Positions 23,144-32,399 are shown, numbered from the stretch's first letter. The stretch is 34,242 bases of DNA from Pseudomonadota bacterium (GCA_021816425.1 JAKAXT010000012.1:1-34242); one strand, 5' to 3'. Numbers and translations are program-made. Notes: generated from the sequence alone by a model not told the origin.

Positions 23144-24461
23144 GGTATTCCTCGGCCGCGGCATCCGCGGTCTGTGTGGGGGCGAGAAACCGCGCGGCCA
23201 GCCCCTGATAGATCGGCTCCCGACATATAAGCTGCGAGGTCAGCGTGGCGATGAAGGCGGCGGCCATGAGCGGAAACAGTATCCTGTTGTTGGCGGTCAT
23301 CTCCATGACGATGACGAACGCGGTGATAGGAGTCTGCACCGTTCCGCTCAGGTAACTCACCATGCCGAGAATGACCGCCGCCTGCAGGGGCGCCTGGGGG
23401 AAGAGTCGTCCGATGTCCGCCCCGAAGCCCGCGCCGGTCGCGAGCGCCGGAGCGAACAGGCCGCCCGGGATGCCGCTCAGGTAGGAGACGAGGCTCGCCA
23501 GCCATTTGGTGAGCGGAAAGGACCATGGAAGGCGCGCGTGCCCGAGCACGAGGGCCCGGGCCTGCGGGTAGCCCGTGCCGAAGGAACTGCCGCCGGAGAT
23601 GGCGCCGAGGACGGCGATCGCAAGGCCCGCGCCGAGCGCCACGCGGTAGGGGTGCTGTGCGAGCACGGCGCGCAGCCGCAGTCCGAGGTCGAGGACGAGG
23701 CGGCTGAAGAGGCCGCCCGCAACCCCTCCCGCCACCCCGCAGGCCGGGACGAGCAGCCAGGCCCGCGGCGCAAGCGCGACCTCGGTCACCCCGAAATAGG
23801 TGTAGTTGCCCTCGATGGCGACGGCGGTCAGGCCGGCTATCAGGATGGTGATGATGATGGTGGCGCTCGCATGGTCCTCGAAGCCGCGCGCGAGCTCCTC
23901 GATGGCGAACATGATACCCGCGACCGGCGTATTGAAGGCCGCCGCTATGCCGGCCGCGCCGCCTGCGAGCACGAGCGCGCGCTCGAGCTTGGGGCGCCTG
24001 ACGCCGGCCAGTCGCCCGGCGGCGGCGGTGAAGGAGGCGCCCACGTGTACGGTCGGTCCCTCGCGCCCGATCGAGGCCCCGGCAAAGAGTCCGATGGTTG
24101 TGAGCAGGATCTTGCCGAGCGCGATACGCACCGACAGGAGCCGCGCGGGTGTTTGCCCATCGCGTGCCGAGAGCGCGGCGATGACCTGGGGTATGCCGCT
24201 GCCTTGGGCGCCGGGAAAGAACCGGCGCGTGAGCCATATAGACAACACGAGGCCCGCGGGGCTTGCCAAAAACGGGGCCCAGGGCCAACGGTGGTCGAGA
24301 AAGAGGAAGTGCGCGTTCGCGTAATTGCCGAGTTCGGTCAGGGCCACGGCCGACAAGCCGACCAGCACGGCGCCGCCCCAGAAGACGAGTCGCAGCCGCC
24401 AATGCCGGCGTTGCAATAGGCCGCGAAACCGGCGGATCGTACGCCAGGGGGCTCGCCGCAC
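23130..24461 (-). CDS. ClC-family chloride/proton antiporter
   Basis: The 443-residue membrane protein has the ClC fold. Ion-binding signatures are GSGIPQ at 87-92, GREGP at 132-136 with the gating glutamate E134, and GIPGGLFAP near residue 330. E189 in FAIEEL corresponds to the internal proton glutamate of E. coli ClcA, so exchange of chloride for protons is more likely than simple channel activity. There are no C-terminal CBS domains. ClcA supports extreme acid resistance in enteric bacteria, which would suit an acidophile, but this is inference. The GTG start at 24461 follows an AAGG that overlaps the stop of the upstream GTPase gene. Confidence 0.93.
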   Translation of the reverse strand: MRRAPWRTIRRFRGLLQRRHWRLRLVFWGGAVLVGLSAVALTELGNYANAHFLFLDHRWPWAPFLASPAGLVLSIWLTRRFFPGAQGSGIPQVIAALSARDGQTPARLLSVRIALGKILLTTIGLFAGASIGREGPTVHVGASFTAAAGRLAGVRRPKLERALVLAGGAAGIAAAFNTPVAGIMFAIEELARGFEDHASATIIITILIAGLTAVAIEGNYTYFGVTEVALAPRAWLLVPACGVAGGVAGGLFSRLVLDLGLRLRAVLAQHPYRVALGAGLAIAVLGAISGGSSFGTGYPQARALVLGHARLPWSFPLTKWLASLVSYLSGIPGGLFAPALATGAGFGADIGRLFPQAPLQAAVILGMVSYLSGTVQTPITAFVIVMEMTANNRILFPLMAAAFIATLTSQLICREPIYQGLAARFLAPTQTADAAAEEYHGPA

Positions 24462-24471
24462 GGAGGCGGCC

Positions 24472-26400
24472 TTAAGGGGCTGCGTTCAGCTGCGCGCGGA
24501 TCTGGCGGAACGAGACGTGCGCCGCCCGGTGCTGATCGCCGATCTCCTCCAGCACCTGCTTTAGCTCCGCCATGCGCGCCTCCAGGGTGTCGCTCGCCTG
24601 GTGGATGCGCTTTATGCTCTCGAGCCTGCGCCGCAGTTGCGCCTGATGCTCGCGAACCTGGGATTCCATCGGCGCCATCATGTCGCGCAGCCAATCGTCC
24701 GCATCGCGGTTGGCGCTCACATAGATCGCGCGGATCTTGCTGACCGCCGATTCGAAGAAGCCGCGCACCACGGTCTTTTGCTCGGTCATGAGGAGCGACA
24801 GGCCGCGCATGAACTGCTCATGCTTTTCCTGCAGGCGCTTGATCTCGCGCGTGTAGCGCATCACCGAGAATGCCGCCGGCTTGATGTTGGCGAGCCCATG
24901 CTCTTCCTGGAATTTGCGGTAGACGCCGTCCATGAGGGTCTTGATCTGCTGGCTGTCGGCGGCGGCCTCGTCCATGCGCGAGCGCGCATAGCCGAAAAAC
25001 GTCTGCATGGCGGCCTTCAGCCCCGCGGTCGTAAGGCAGGTCTCCATGTTCTTCTTGGTCTCGGCGATCAGGGTGTCGAGCTGGCGCAGGCTGATCTTGG
25101 CGTACAAGGCCGCGCTCTGCTGCGCGAAGATCGTGCGGGTGGCGTGGAAGCGCTGCATGCTGCGGTCGAACTCGGTCTTGTCGGCCCGCACTTTGCTCAT
25201 CATGTGCTCGATGACGTCCATGTTCTTGCCGTTCAGGCCGCTAAGCTCCCCCCAGTGTTCGCGCAGGCCCTGGAGCCGCTGTCCGATCACGCGTTCCACG
25301 GAGGCCTCGACCTCGTCGAATTCGCGGGCCACGGTCCTGGCGACCAGGCCGCCCTTGCCCGGCAGGAGCTCTTCGGCGAGCGCCCGCTCGAGCGCGCCTA
25401 TGCCGCTGCGCTCCTCGAGGCCCCGATCGCCGCGGACCTTGCCATTCAACGCCTTTTGCGCGGAAACCGGGTAGACGCGCTCTTCGGGGACGTCCAGGTA
25501 GCGCGCGGTCTCGCTCACCTGGCGTACGATCTCGCGTTCCACATCGCCTTTCTTCTTCAGGTCGTCCCAGAGCCCGTCGACCTTGTTCAGGACCACGAGG
25601 CGGCCCTTATGGGTGCCGGCCACATGGTCGCGCCAGACCGAGATCTCCGATTGCGTCACGCCCGTGTCGGCGGCGAGCACGAACAGGATGGCGTGAGCGT
25701 TCGGCAGGGTGTTCAGCGTGAGTTCCGGCTCCGCGCCCAGGGCGTTCAGTCCGGGGGTGTCCAGGATCACGAGCCCGTTGGCGAGCAGGGGGTGCGGAAA
25801 ATTGATGAGCGCGTAGCGCCAGCGCGGGATCTCGACCTCCCCTTCCGCGTCCACCGCCGCCCCGGTCTTGGCGATGTCGTCGGTGACCGTGAGTCCGAGG
25901 GCGCGGGCCTCCTCCGCCGGTACGTGCTTGACTTCGGCGATATGGGCCAAGGCGGCGGCCATGGCCTCCGGGTTGTCCGCGTCCAGGGGCAGGGTCTGCC
26001 ACTCGTCGGCGAAGCCCTTGAACTCGGCGACCGTCACCCCGTTGCGGCGCGTCTCTATCGGCAAGAGCTTGATGCTCGCGGGCCTGTCGGCCTCGTAAAA
26101 GAGCTCGGTCGGGCACATGGTGGTGCGGCCCGCGCTGGAGGGCAGGATGCGCCGGCCCTGGCCCGCGAAAAAGATGGCGTTGATGAGCTCGGACTTGCCG
26201 CGCGAAAACTCGGCGACGAAGGCAAGATAGAGGCGGTCGTCGCGCAGCGCGGTCTGCATGCGGTCGAGGTGGGCATCGCTCTGCGGCTGGCTCAGGCCAT
26301 GCTCGGCAAGCCACGTTCGCAGATCGGACAGCGCCCCGGTCAAGTCCCGCCGCCATAGCCCGTAAGCCTCGAAACGCTGCTCGATCGCCGTCTGACTCAT
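24472..26400 (-). CDS. Bacterial dynamin-like GTPase
   Basis: The 642-residue protein has an N-terminal helix bundle (about 5-55), then a dynamin-family G domain. G1 reads AEFSRGKS at 63-70 (the first Gly of the usual GEFSRGKS is Ala), switch I region has a Thr-rich SAGRTTMCPTE, G3 is DTPGLN and G4 is NKVDG. A long helical stalk follows (about 345-642) with heptad-like stretches rich in Glu/Lys/Gln, and no obvious transmembrane paddle. Dynamin-like proteins remodel or guard membranes; some act in phage defence or membrane stress. ATG 26400 has GAGGGG eight bases upstream. It lies between mutM and the ClC gene, ten bases before the latter. Confidence 0.85.
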   Translation of the reverse strand: MSQTAIEQRFEAYGLWRRDLTGALSDLRTWLAEHGLSQPQSDAHLDRMQTALRDDRLYLAFVAEFSRGKSELINAIFFAGQGRRILPSSAGRTTMCPTELFYEADRPASIKLLPIETRRNGVTVAEFKGFADEWQTLPLDADNPEAMAAALAHIAEVKHVPAEEARALGLTVTDDIAKTGAAVDAEGEVEIPRWRYALINFPHPLLANGLVILDTPGLNALGAEPELTLNTLPNAHAILFVLAADTGVTQSEISVWRDHVAGTHKGRLVVLNKVDGLWDDLKKKGDVEREIVRQVSETARYLDVPEERVYPVSAQKALNGKVRGDRGLEERSGIGALERALAEELLPGKGGLVARTVAREFDEVEASVERVIGQRLQGLREHWGELSGLNGKNMDVIEHMMSKVRADKTEFDRSMQRFHATRTIFAQQSAALYAKISLRQLDTLIAETKKNMETCLTTAGLKAAMQTFFGYARSRMDEAAADSQQIKTLMDGVYRKFQEEHGLANIKPAAFSVMRYTREIKRLQEKHEQFMRGLSLLMTEQKTVVRGFFESAVSKIRAIYVSANRDADDWLRDMMAPMESQVREHQAQLRRRLESIKRIHQASDTLEARMAELKQVLEEIGDQHRAAHVSFRQIRAQLNAAP

Positions 26401-26456
26401 ACCTTATTCCCCTCCCTCACCTCGCCATCCCCCACCCAGTATAGGCCAAGCCGCCG

Positions 26457-27275
26457 TCAACGTTGGCATTTGGGACAATAATAGCTGCTGCGGCCGGCTC
26501 CTGAAAGCCGCGCGATGGGGGCCTTGCAGCGCGGGCAGGGCGCCCCTTCGCGGCCATAGACCTGGAGTTGTTGCTGAAAGTACCCCGGCCGCCCATCGCT
26601 CCCGGCGAAGTCTTTCAGGGTGGTGCCGCCCGCCGCGACCGCCCGCGACAGGACGGCTACGAGCGCCTGCGCCAGGGCCTCGTAGCGGCTCGCGCCGATA
26701 CGCCCGGCCGCCCGCCCCGGGTGGATGCCGGCCTCGAACAGCGCCTCGTTGGCGTAGATGTTGCCGATCCCCGCCACGATATGGCCGTTCAGGAGCAGGT
26801 CGCGGATCGCGATCGTGCGGCCGCGCGCCCGGGCGCGCAGATAGGCGCCGTCAAATCCCGCCTCCAGGGGTTCGGGGCCGAGCGGGGCTATGAGGGGGTG
26901 GTTGAGCGGGTCCTCGCTATAGAGGAGCGCCCCGAACCGGCGGGGATCGCGCATGCGCACCCGCAGGCCGGGCTCGCCCGCAAGCACGAGATCGAAAGGC
27001 TCGGTGGGCCCCGGCGCGATCTCGGGACCCACGACTCTGAGGCTGCCGGACATGCCGAGGTGCACGATGAGGGCGCCCGTTTCGAGCGAAATGATCAGGT
27101 ATTTGCCGCGCCGCGCGAGATCCGTGATCATGCGCCCGCGCAATCGCCCGCCGAGATCGGAGGCGATCGGCCAGCGCAGGCGCGGGTCCCGGACTATCAG
27201 GTCGGCGAGGGTGGCGCCGCGCATCCAGGGGATCAGTCCGCGACGGGTGGTCTCGACCTCAGGGAGTTCCGGCAT
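26457..27275 (-). CDS. mutM: Formamidopyrimidine-DNA glycosylase MutM (Fpg)
   Basis: This 272-residue repair enzyme removes 8-oxoguanine and ring-opened purines. After Met removal the N-terminal PELPEVE supplies the catalytic Pro and Glu; the helix-two-turn-helix region includes GIGNIYANEALFEAGIHP, and the C-terminal zinc finger is C-x2-C-x16-C-x2-C ending CPKCQR. The length is standard. The gene overlaps the end of the DUF4340 gene by 17 bases, so it is translated from the same mRNA as the ABC-like system upstream, an odd pairing; mutM more often neighbours coaD, which here lies four genes further downstream. Confidence 0.96.
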   Translation of the reverse strand: MPELPEVETTRRGLIPWMRGATLADLIVRDPRLRWPIASDLGGRLRGRMITDLARRGKYLIISLETGALIVHLGMSGSLRVVGPEIAPGPTEPFDLVLAGEPGLRVRMRDPRRFGALLYSEDPLNHPLIAPLGPEPLEAGFDGAYLRARARGRTIAIRDLLLNGHIVAGIGNIYANEALFEAGIHPGRAAGRIGASRYEALAQALVAVLSRAVAAGGTTLKDFAGSDGRPGYFQQQLQVYGREGAPCPRCKAPIARLSGAGRSSYYCPKCQR

Positions 27276-28140
27276 GGGTGGCCAGGGTGAGCAGATGCTG
27301 GCCGACCTGCTGCGGGAAGTGGTACTCGAGCCCCTGGTCGGGTCTCAGCAGCACGAGTTCCGGATGCGTGGCGAGGATGTCGATGACGAGCGCGTGAGGG
27401 GGCGCGGCCTTCTTCGGGCCCTGCCGGTCATAATGGATCACGATCCGCCCGATGGGCGGGGTCCCATGGTAGCGCGTGACCGCGAGCGCCCGGGCATAGC
27501 GCCAGGCGTCCACGAAGGCGTTGATGCGGTCGTTCGAGACGTGCGCGGGTGTCGGCGTGGCGTGCCAGATGCCGTGGTGGCGGGTGACCGCCAGGTGCGG
27601 CAGGGTGAAGGCCACCGGATGGATGCGGTCCCCGAGCAGTCTCGTGCTCAAAAAGCTGTCGGTCGTGAGCCGGCGCGGATGGATGCTCTCGGCCGGCACG
27701 AGCGCGATCGAGTGCCCGATGAGGACGTAGCGCAGGTCCCCGAAGGGGCGACGGCGCCCCACCAGGATGCGCTCGCGGTTCAGGCTCACGACCGCCCGGG
27801 GCGGCGCCAGGCCGAAGGCCGCGAGCGAGCCCTTGGGGATCGCGAAGTGATCATGGGGCTTGGCCGCAACGATGTCCGTCAAGGCCTCGACCCGGAAGCG
27901 GTCGGCGCGCGCCTTGAAGGGGCGCAAGAGCTGCCAGCGTGTGCCATCGCGCCGCAGCCGTATGACCGGCCGGCCCGGACGCGCGATCGTGATGTTGGTG
28001 ATGGTCGCGCCCCTTACGGGCGCAAGTCGCGCCGGTGCCGCGGCCGGTGCCCGCGCGGGCTTGTCCCACAAGAGCCACCCCAGGACCGCCGCCACGATCA
28101 GCAAAATCGCATTCGTGAGTCCGCGTCGCGTGAGCCTCAC
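27259..28140 (-). CDS. DUF4340-type membrane-anchored protein of a Gld-like ABC system
   Basis: The 293-residue protein has an N-terminal transmembrane helix (about 9-26, LTNAILLIVAAVLGWLLW), then a beta-rich extracytoplasmic part with ITIARPGRPVIRLRRDGTRWQLLRP and a FRVEALTDIVAA segment. DUF4340 proteins commonly follow GldG-like subunits in operons with an ABC-2 exporter. The start used is GTG 28140, with GGAGG eight bases upstream and a four-base GTGA overlap with the preceding gene; an earlier GTG at 28158 lacks support. Its biochemical role is unknown. It is translationally linked to mutM downstream. Confidence 0.8.
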   Translation of the reverse strand: MRLTRRGLTNAILLIVAAVLGWLLWDKPARAPAAAPARLAPVRGATITNITIARPGRPVIRLRRDGTRWQLLRPFKARADRFRVEALTDIVAAKPHDHFAIPKGSLAAFGLAPPRAVVSLNRERILVGRRRPFGDLRYVLIGHSIALVPAESIHPRRLTTDSFLSTRLLGDRIHPVAFTLPHLAVTRHHGIWHATPTPAHVSNDRINAFVDAWRYARALAVTRYHGTPPIGRIVIHYDRQGPKKAAPPHALVIDILATHPELVLLRPDQGLEYHFPQQVGQHLLTLATHAGTP

Positions 28141-29465
28141 AGCCTGCGCCTCCGCCACCAGACGCGCAGGGCGCCCGCGAGCAGCAGGACGGGCAGCCCC
28201 AGGAGGAAGCCATAGGCCATGACGTCCTCCTCCCCGCCTGTCAGAGTCAGCGTGAGATCCGGCGAGGCCCGGTTCGGGAGGTTGATGAAGGTGTCGTCAT
28301 GCGCAAGCCAGTTCGCCAGATTCATGGCGAGCGTGAGATTGCCGCCCTCGCCGACATAGCTGTTGGCGACGAAGTCGCTGTCGCCCACGACCACCACGCG
28401 CTGCTTGTGGCCCTGGTACGGGCGCTCCAGCGCCGCACCGATCGTGAGCACCGAGGGGTTCGTGCCCTTTGGTGGCGTCACAAGGCCCGCGAGCGGCTTC
28501 GTCTGCGTCCAGGCGTCGTTCCCCGTGGCAATGACGGGGAGGGGCTTCAGCCCATGGACCGGCGTCAGGGCCAGGGCCGCGGCCGTCGGAAAGACCGTCA
28601 CGAGATGCATGCCGCGCACGGGCCCGAGCGCCGGATAGTGGCTCACGGCGATGAAATCGGGGCTCGCGCCCGTAAGCAGGCTCGAGGCCGGGTCGACCGC
28701 AAACCCCTTGCGGAATCGCACGCCGAGCCGCGCAAGCAAGGGGCCCAGGCCTTCGGTATGCCCGGGCTCCAGCATGACGAGCAGATTGCCGCCCTTTTTT
28801 ACGAAGCCCTCGAGCGTGTGGACCTCGCCTGGCAGGAAGCGGACGCGAGGGTCGGCGATGACGAGCACGCCCGCGTTTTTCGGGAAGGGCTTGCCCGCGC
28901 CCGGGTCGAAGGAGCCCACCCGGAAGCCCCGTGCCCCCAGTTCGCGGACCCACGATGACAGACCAAGCCCCGAGCCGTCTTGCGTCCCGCGCTCCTGGTT
29001 GCCCGTAAGGAAGGTGAGGTCGCGGATGCCCGTGCGTTCGAGGCGCGCGAGCTGATTGGTGATGCCGGCCTCCGACGGGCTCGAGACCAGCGCGCGGCGC
29101 CCCTGGTAGCGGATCTCGAGTTCGCCGTTGAAGCCTATGTTCAGGCGCCGCACGAGCGCCGGATGTTCGTCCGGATTGACGAAGGAGAGGCGGATCGCCG
29201 GATCCACGCGCTGGTATTTGGCAATGAGCGCGCGCACCGACCGGCGCGCCGCGGCGCCGTGCGCGAACGCGACGACCTGCACGGGCCCGCGCAGGGACCG
29301 AACCACGTGGACGCTCGGCCGGCTCAAGCTGTTGCGCCCCGTGGCGGACCAGTCGGAGACCATGTGAAAGCGGGCGGTGGCGTACAAGCCGAGCCCCGCC
29401 ACCGTAAGCCATAGCACGATGAACAGGCCGCGCGCGCCGATCGTGGCCATCCGTTCGCGGTTCAT
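28137..29465 (-). CDS. gldG: GldG-like ABC transporter auxiliary protein
   Basis: The 442-residue protein has a transmembrane helix near each end (about 12-30 and 417-435) and a large extracytoplasmic region between. The N-terminal part contains FHMVSDWSATGRNSLSRPSVHVVRSL, then a GldG/ABC_transp_aux-type domain with LTFLTGNQERG, AGVLVIADPRVRFLPGE, LEGFVKKGGNLLVMLEPGH and VVVVGDSDFVANSY. GldG partners GldA and GldF in gliding Bacteroidetes; homologues are widespread in non-gliding bacteria, where the cargo is unknown. It overlaps gldF (ATGA) and the DUF4340 gene (GTGA). Confidence 0.88.
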   Translation of the reverse strand: MNRERMATIGARGLFIVLWLTVAGLGLYATARFHMVSDWSATGRNSLSRPSVHVVRSLRGPVQVVAFAHGAAARRSVRALIAKYQRVDPAIRLSFVNPDEHPALVRRLNIGFNGELEIRYQGRRALVSSPSEAGITNQLARLERTGIRDLTFLTGNQERGTQDGSGLGLSSWVRELGARGFRVGSFDPGAGKPFPKNAGVLVIADPRVRFLPGEVHTLEGFVKKGGNLLVMLEPGHTEGLGPLLARLGVRFRKGFAVDPASSLLTGASPDFIAVSHYPALGPVRGMHLVTVFPTAAALALTPVHGLKPLPVIATGNDAWTQTKPLAGLVTPPKGTNPSVLTIGAALERPYQGHKQRVVVVGDSDFVANSYVGEGGNLTLAMNLANWLAHDDTFINLPNRASPDLTLTLTGGEEDVMAYGFLLGLPVLLLAGALRVWWRRRRL

Positions 29466-30217
29466 CGCGTCGCCAGCCGGTCGGTCTCGAGCCTGCGGAC
29501 GCTAAAGAGCAGGCAGGTCGCCGTGAGGACCACGTAATAGGCGACGTTCGAGGTGTCGAAGAGCCCGCGCAGAAAGGGCTCGTAATGATTCACGATCGAC
29601 AGGTAGGCCACCACCGCGCCGCCTGCGCCGCGCGCGTGCCCGGCGTAGTCGACGATCCAGAGAAAGAACACGATCCCCAAAGTCCCCATGGCCGCCACCG
29701 CCGGGTAGCGCGTGAGGGTCGACATGAAAAGCCCGATCGCGGCGAGGCTCGAGGCCAGCAAGACGAGTCCCACGACACCGCAGGCGAAGGTGCCCCAGTC
29801 GAGGCGCCCCCCTATCAACAAGGACAACGGCATGGCGAGGCTCATGAGGATGATGAGGGCGTAGAAGCCCAGAATGCCGAGGTATTTGCCGAGCACGATC
29901 TCCGTGGGCGACACGGGCGAGGAGTAGAGCAGCGTCAAGGTCCTGTTATGGCGCTCGTCGGCGATAAGCCGCATGGTGGCAAGCGGCGTGATGAACAGCA
30001 GCAGGACGCCGGCGTTGCCGAGCAGGGGGGCCGCCACCAGGCTCGTGAGACCCGGCGCGTTCGGGAGGGTCGTAAGTCGCGCCTGGATCATGAGAAACAG
30101 GTTGACGTGGCCGAGGAAGAGGCGCGCGAGGATGATCTGCACGACGCCCAATATGACGAAGGCGAGCGGCGACAGAAACAGCGCCCGCCACTCACGCCAA
30201 GCGATCGCCCGGATCAC
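29462..30217 (-). CDS. gldF: GldF-like ABC-2 permease
   Basis: The 251-residue membrane protein has six predicted helices at about 15-35, 60-85, 110-135, 140-165, 170-195 and 222-245. The coupling-helix segment MRLIADERHNRTLTLLYSSPVS is typical of ABC-2 permeases of the GldF type. With GldA it forms the transporter core. The GTG start at 30217 overlaps the gldA stop, and its stop overlaps gldG by four bases, so the three are translated together. No substrate can be deduced. Confidence 0.9.
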   Translation of the reverse strand: MIRAIAWREWRALFLSPLAFVILGVVQIILARLFLGHVNLFLMIQARLTTLPNAPGLTSLVAAPLLGNAGVLLLFITPLATMRLIADERHNRTLTLLYSSPVSPTEIVLGKYLGILGFYALIILMSLAMPLSLLIGGRLDWGTFACGVVGLVLLASSLAAIGLFMSTLTRYPAVAAMGTLGIVFFLWIVDYAGHARGAGGAVVAYLSIVNHYEPFLRGLFDTSNVAYYVVLTATCLLFSVRRLETDRLATR

Positions 30218-31155
30218 GCGGCCTCCGGCGATTCGCCGGTCAATTCGGCGAAAATGGATTCGAGCGAGGAATGCTCGGGATTGATCTCCCGGAGCCCCCA
30301 GCCTCGTTCGAGCGCGAGCCGCACGATCTCGTCGGTGGGGTCGGCGCCGGGCTCGTGGAAGATGCGCAGTCGCCGTTCATCCTCGACCATCACCGACCGT
30401 ACGAGCGGCAGGGCCTCGATGGCGCCGACATCGGGGGCCTTGCGAAACGCCGCCATGAGCACCTGCGACTCCATGCGCGCCATGAGCGCGCCTATTTCCT
30501 CGTTCAGCACGAGCTTGCCCTTGTGGATGATCTGCACGCGGTCACAGCTTGCCTGTACCTCGGGAAGAATGTGTGTCGAGAGGATCACCGCGCGGTCCCG
30601 GCCCAGTTCGCGGATGAGCGCGCGGATCTCACGGATCTGGTTGGGATCGAGACCCACGGTCGGCTCGTCGAGGATGACCACGTCCGGTTCGTGAATGATC
30701 GCCTGCGCGAGCCCCACGCGTTGCTGGAAGCCCTTCGAGAGGTTGGCGGTGAGTCGTCGGCCCACATCGCCGAGCCCGCACCGCGCCTTGGCGCGTTCGC
30801 GCGAGGCGCGCCGATTCTTGCGCGGGATGCGCCGCAGCGCGGCCGCGTAGTCGAGGTATTCGTCGACCGTCAATTCCCGGTACAGGGGCGGGTACTCCGG
30901 GAGGTAGCCGAGATGCGCCTTGGCCTTCTCGGGGGCGGCATGCATGTCGAAGCCGCCGATCAGGACACGCCCCGAGGAGGGCGCGAGATTGCCGCTCAAC
31001 ATCTGCATCGTGGTGGTCTTGCCGGCGCCGTTGGGTCCGAGAAACCCCAATACTTCGCCGCGCCGTATCACGAAGCTCATGTCCGATACCGCCGCGTTCG
31101 GCCCGTAGAAACGGGTGACCGCGTCGGTCTCGACGAGGACCTCGGGATTGCTCAT
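30214..31155 (-). CDS. gldA: GldA-like ABC transporter ATPase
   Basis: This 313-residue ABC ATPase has Walker A GPNGAGKT at 40-47, signature LSKGFQQRV near 138 (Lys in place of the second residue Gly, as in GldA proteins), Walker B VVILDEPTVGLDP and switch His in LSTHIL. The C-terminal 90 residues form the extra domain common to ABC-2 exporter ATPases. It is first gene of the long minus-strand run. A near-consensus promoter lies 34 bases upstream of the start codon, and the ribosome site is weak (GGCGAG). Confidence 0.92.
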   Translation of the reverse strand: MSNPEVLVETDAVTRFYGPNAAVSDMSFVIRRGEVLGFLGPNGAGKTTTMQMLSGNLAPSSGRVLIGGFDMHAAPEKAKAHLGYLPEYPPLYRELTVDEYLDYAAALRRIPRKNRRASRERAKARCGLGDVGRRLTANLSKGFQQRVGLAQAIIHEPDVVILDEPTVGLDPNQIREIRALIRELGRDRAVILSTHILPEVQASCDRVQIIHKGKLVLNEEIGALMARMESQVLMAAFRKAPDVGAIEALPLVRSVMVEDERRLRIFHEPGADPTDEIVRLALERGWGLREINPEHSSLESIFAELTGESPEAA

Positions 31156-31188
31156 GATCTCGCCTGGGCCCCGCTCTTCATAGCCGGC

Positions 31189-31217
31189 ATTAAAGGCCGA
31201 GGGCGGCTTTTTGTCAA
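31189..31217 (-). promoter_or_regulatory. Sigma-70 promoter for the gldA-led gene run
   Basis: On the minus strand TTGACA (31217-31212) is a perfect -35 and TTTAAT (31194-31189) is five of six to the -10, with a 17-base spacer. Transcription would start near 31182 and the leader to the gldA ATG would be about 27 bases. This is the clearest housekeeping promoter in the window and may serve much of the 12.8-kb run downstream. Confidence 0.75.
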
Positions 31218-31376
31218 CGGAGGAAGTCCGGCGCTCGGCGGTGTTTTCGGACGGACCGCGCGGCGCGCGACACGACGGCCGATGCGCGTGGCGCGGCGTG
31301 CGCCACCCTTTCGCCCGCCCGCGCTTTTAGCGACAATAGCGCCGTTCAGTCTTCGTCAGCCAAGGGGTCGTCATCC

Positions 31377-32399
31377 GTGAAAGTCCGAATCGAGCCAAGC
31401 GGTCATGAGTTTGAGGCCGCTCCCGGAGAGACCTTGCTCGAGGCCGCGTTGCGCGAAGGCTTCCACTTGCCCTACAGCTGTCGCAACGGCGCGTGCGGGA
31501 CATGCAAGGGGCGCATCGTCTCGGGCGATGTGCGTCACGAGCCCTACGAGGCCAAGGCCCTGAGCGAGACCGAGAAGGCGGCGGGGCTTGCGCTCTTTTG
31601 CCGGGCGGTGCCCGAGGGTCCGGTGGTCGTTCTGGCGCGCGAGATCGGTGTTGCCAAGGACATCGTCATAAAGACCGTGCCATGCCGGGTCGCGCGCATG
31701 GAGAAGCTTGCCCCGGACGTGATGCGGCTTTTCCTGAAGCTCCCGCAAAACGAGCGCCTCCTGTATCTGGCCGGCCAATACATCGACATCCTTTTGAGGG
31801 ACGGGCGGCGCCGGGGGTTTTCCATCGCCAATGCGCCAAGCGCCGACGAGTTCCTTGAGCTTCATATCCGTCACGTCCCGGGCGGCGTGTTTTCGGGACA
31901 TGTCTTCAACGCCATGCAGGAACGCGCGCTTTTGCGCTTCGAGGGGCCGCTTGGCACGTTCTTCCTGCGCGACGACACCGACAAGCCCGTGATCCTCATG
32001 GCGGCGGGTACCGGCTTCGCGCCGATCAAGGCCATCGTCGAGCAGGCCTTGACCGCCGAGTCCGAGAGGCCGCTCCATCTTTATTGGGGCGGCCGCACGC
32101 GGGCCGATCTCTATCTCCATGATCTGGCGCTGGAGTGGGCGGCGCGCCATCCGCGTATCCGCTATACGCCCGTGCTCTCGAGGCCCGCCGCCGAGGATGC
32201 CTGGACGGGTCGCACGGGCCATGTGCAGGAGGCCATCGCGGCCGACTGGCCGGACCTGTCCGGTTTCGAGGTCTATGGAAGCGGGCCGCCGCGTATGATC
32301 GAGGCGGCCAAAGGGGTGCTGGCGCGGAAGGGTCTGCCCGAAGACGCCTTCTACTACGACGCCTTCGAGCCCGCCCAAGACCCCGTGGCCCCGCCATGA
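31377..32399 (+). CDS. 2Fe-2S flavoprotein reductase (CDP-6-deoxyglucoseen-reductase/oxygenase-reductase type)
   Basis: The 340-residue protein joins an N-terminal plant-type ferredoxin domain to a ferredoxin-NAD(P)H reductase module. Cluster ligands are C35, C40, C43 and C75. The FAD site is RRGFSIANAP (near 141-150), the nucleotide site GTGFAPIKA, and the C-terminal YGSGPPRMIEAA and YYDAF end is typical. Such proteins pass electrons from NAD(P)H to a partner oxygenase or dehydratase; genes annotated ascD/rfbI or ubiB-like reductases share this layout. No partner enzyme is adjacent. The start is GTG 31377, and the stop overlaps the following transporter gene by four bases (ATGA). Confidence 0.9.
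   Translation: MKVRIEPSGHEFEAAPGETLLEAALREGFHLPYSCRNGACGTCKGRIVSGDVRHEPYEAKALSETEKAAGLALFCRAVPEGPVVVLAREIGVAKDIVIKTVPCRVARMEKLAPDVMRLFLKLPQNERLLYLAGQYIDILLRDGRRRGFSIANAPSADEFLELHIRHVPGGVFSGHVFNAMQERALLRFEGPLGTFFLRDDTDKPVILMAAGTGFAPIKAIVEQALTAESERPLHLYWGGRTRADLYLHDLALEWAARHPRIRYTPVLSRPAAEDAWTGRTGHVQEAIAADWPDLSGFEVYGSGPPRMIEAAKGVLARKGLPEDAFYYDAFEPAQDPVAPP

Noticed and set aside
24601-26358. 585-codon open frame opposite the dynamin-like gene
   Set aside because: It is a mirror frame of a high-GC gene; the conserved GTPase motifs are on the other strand.
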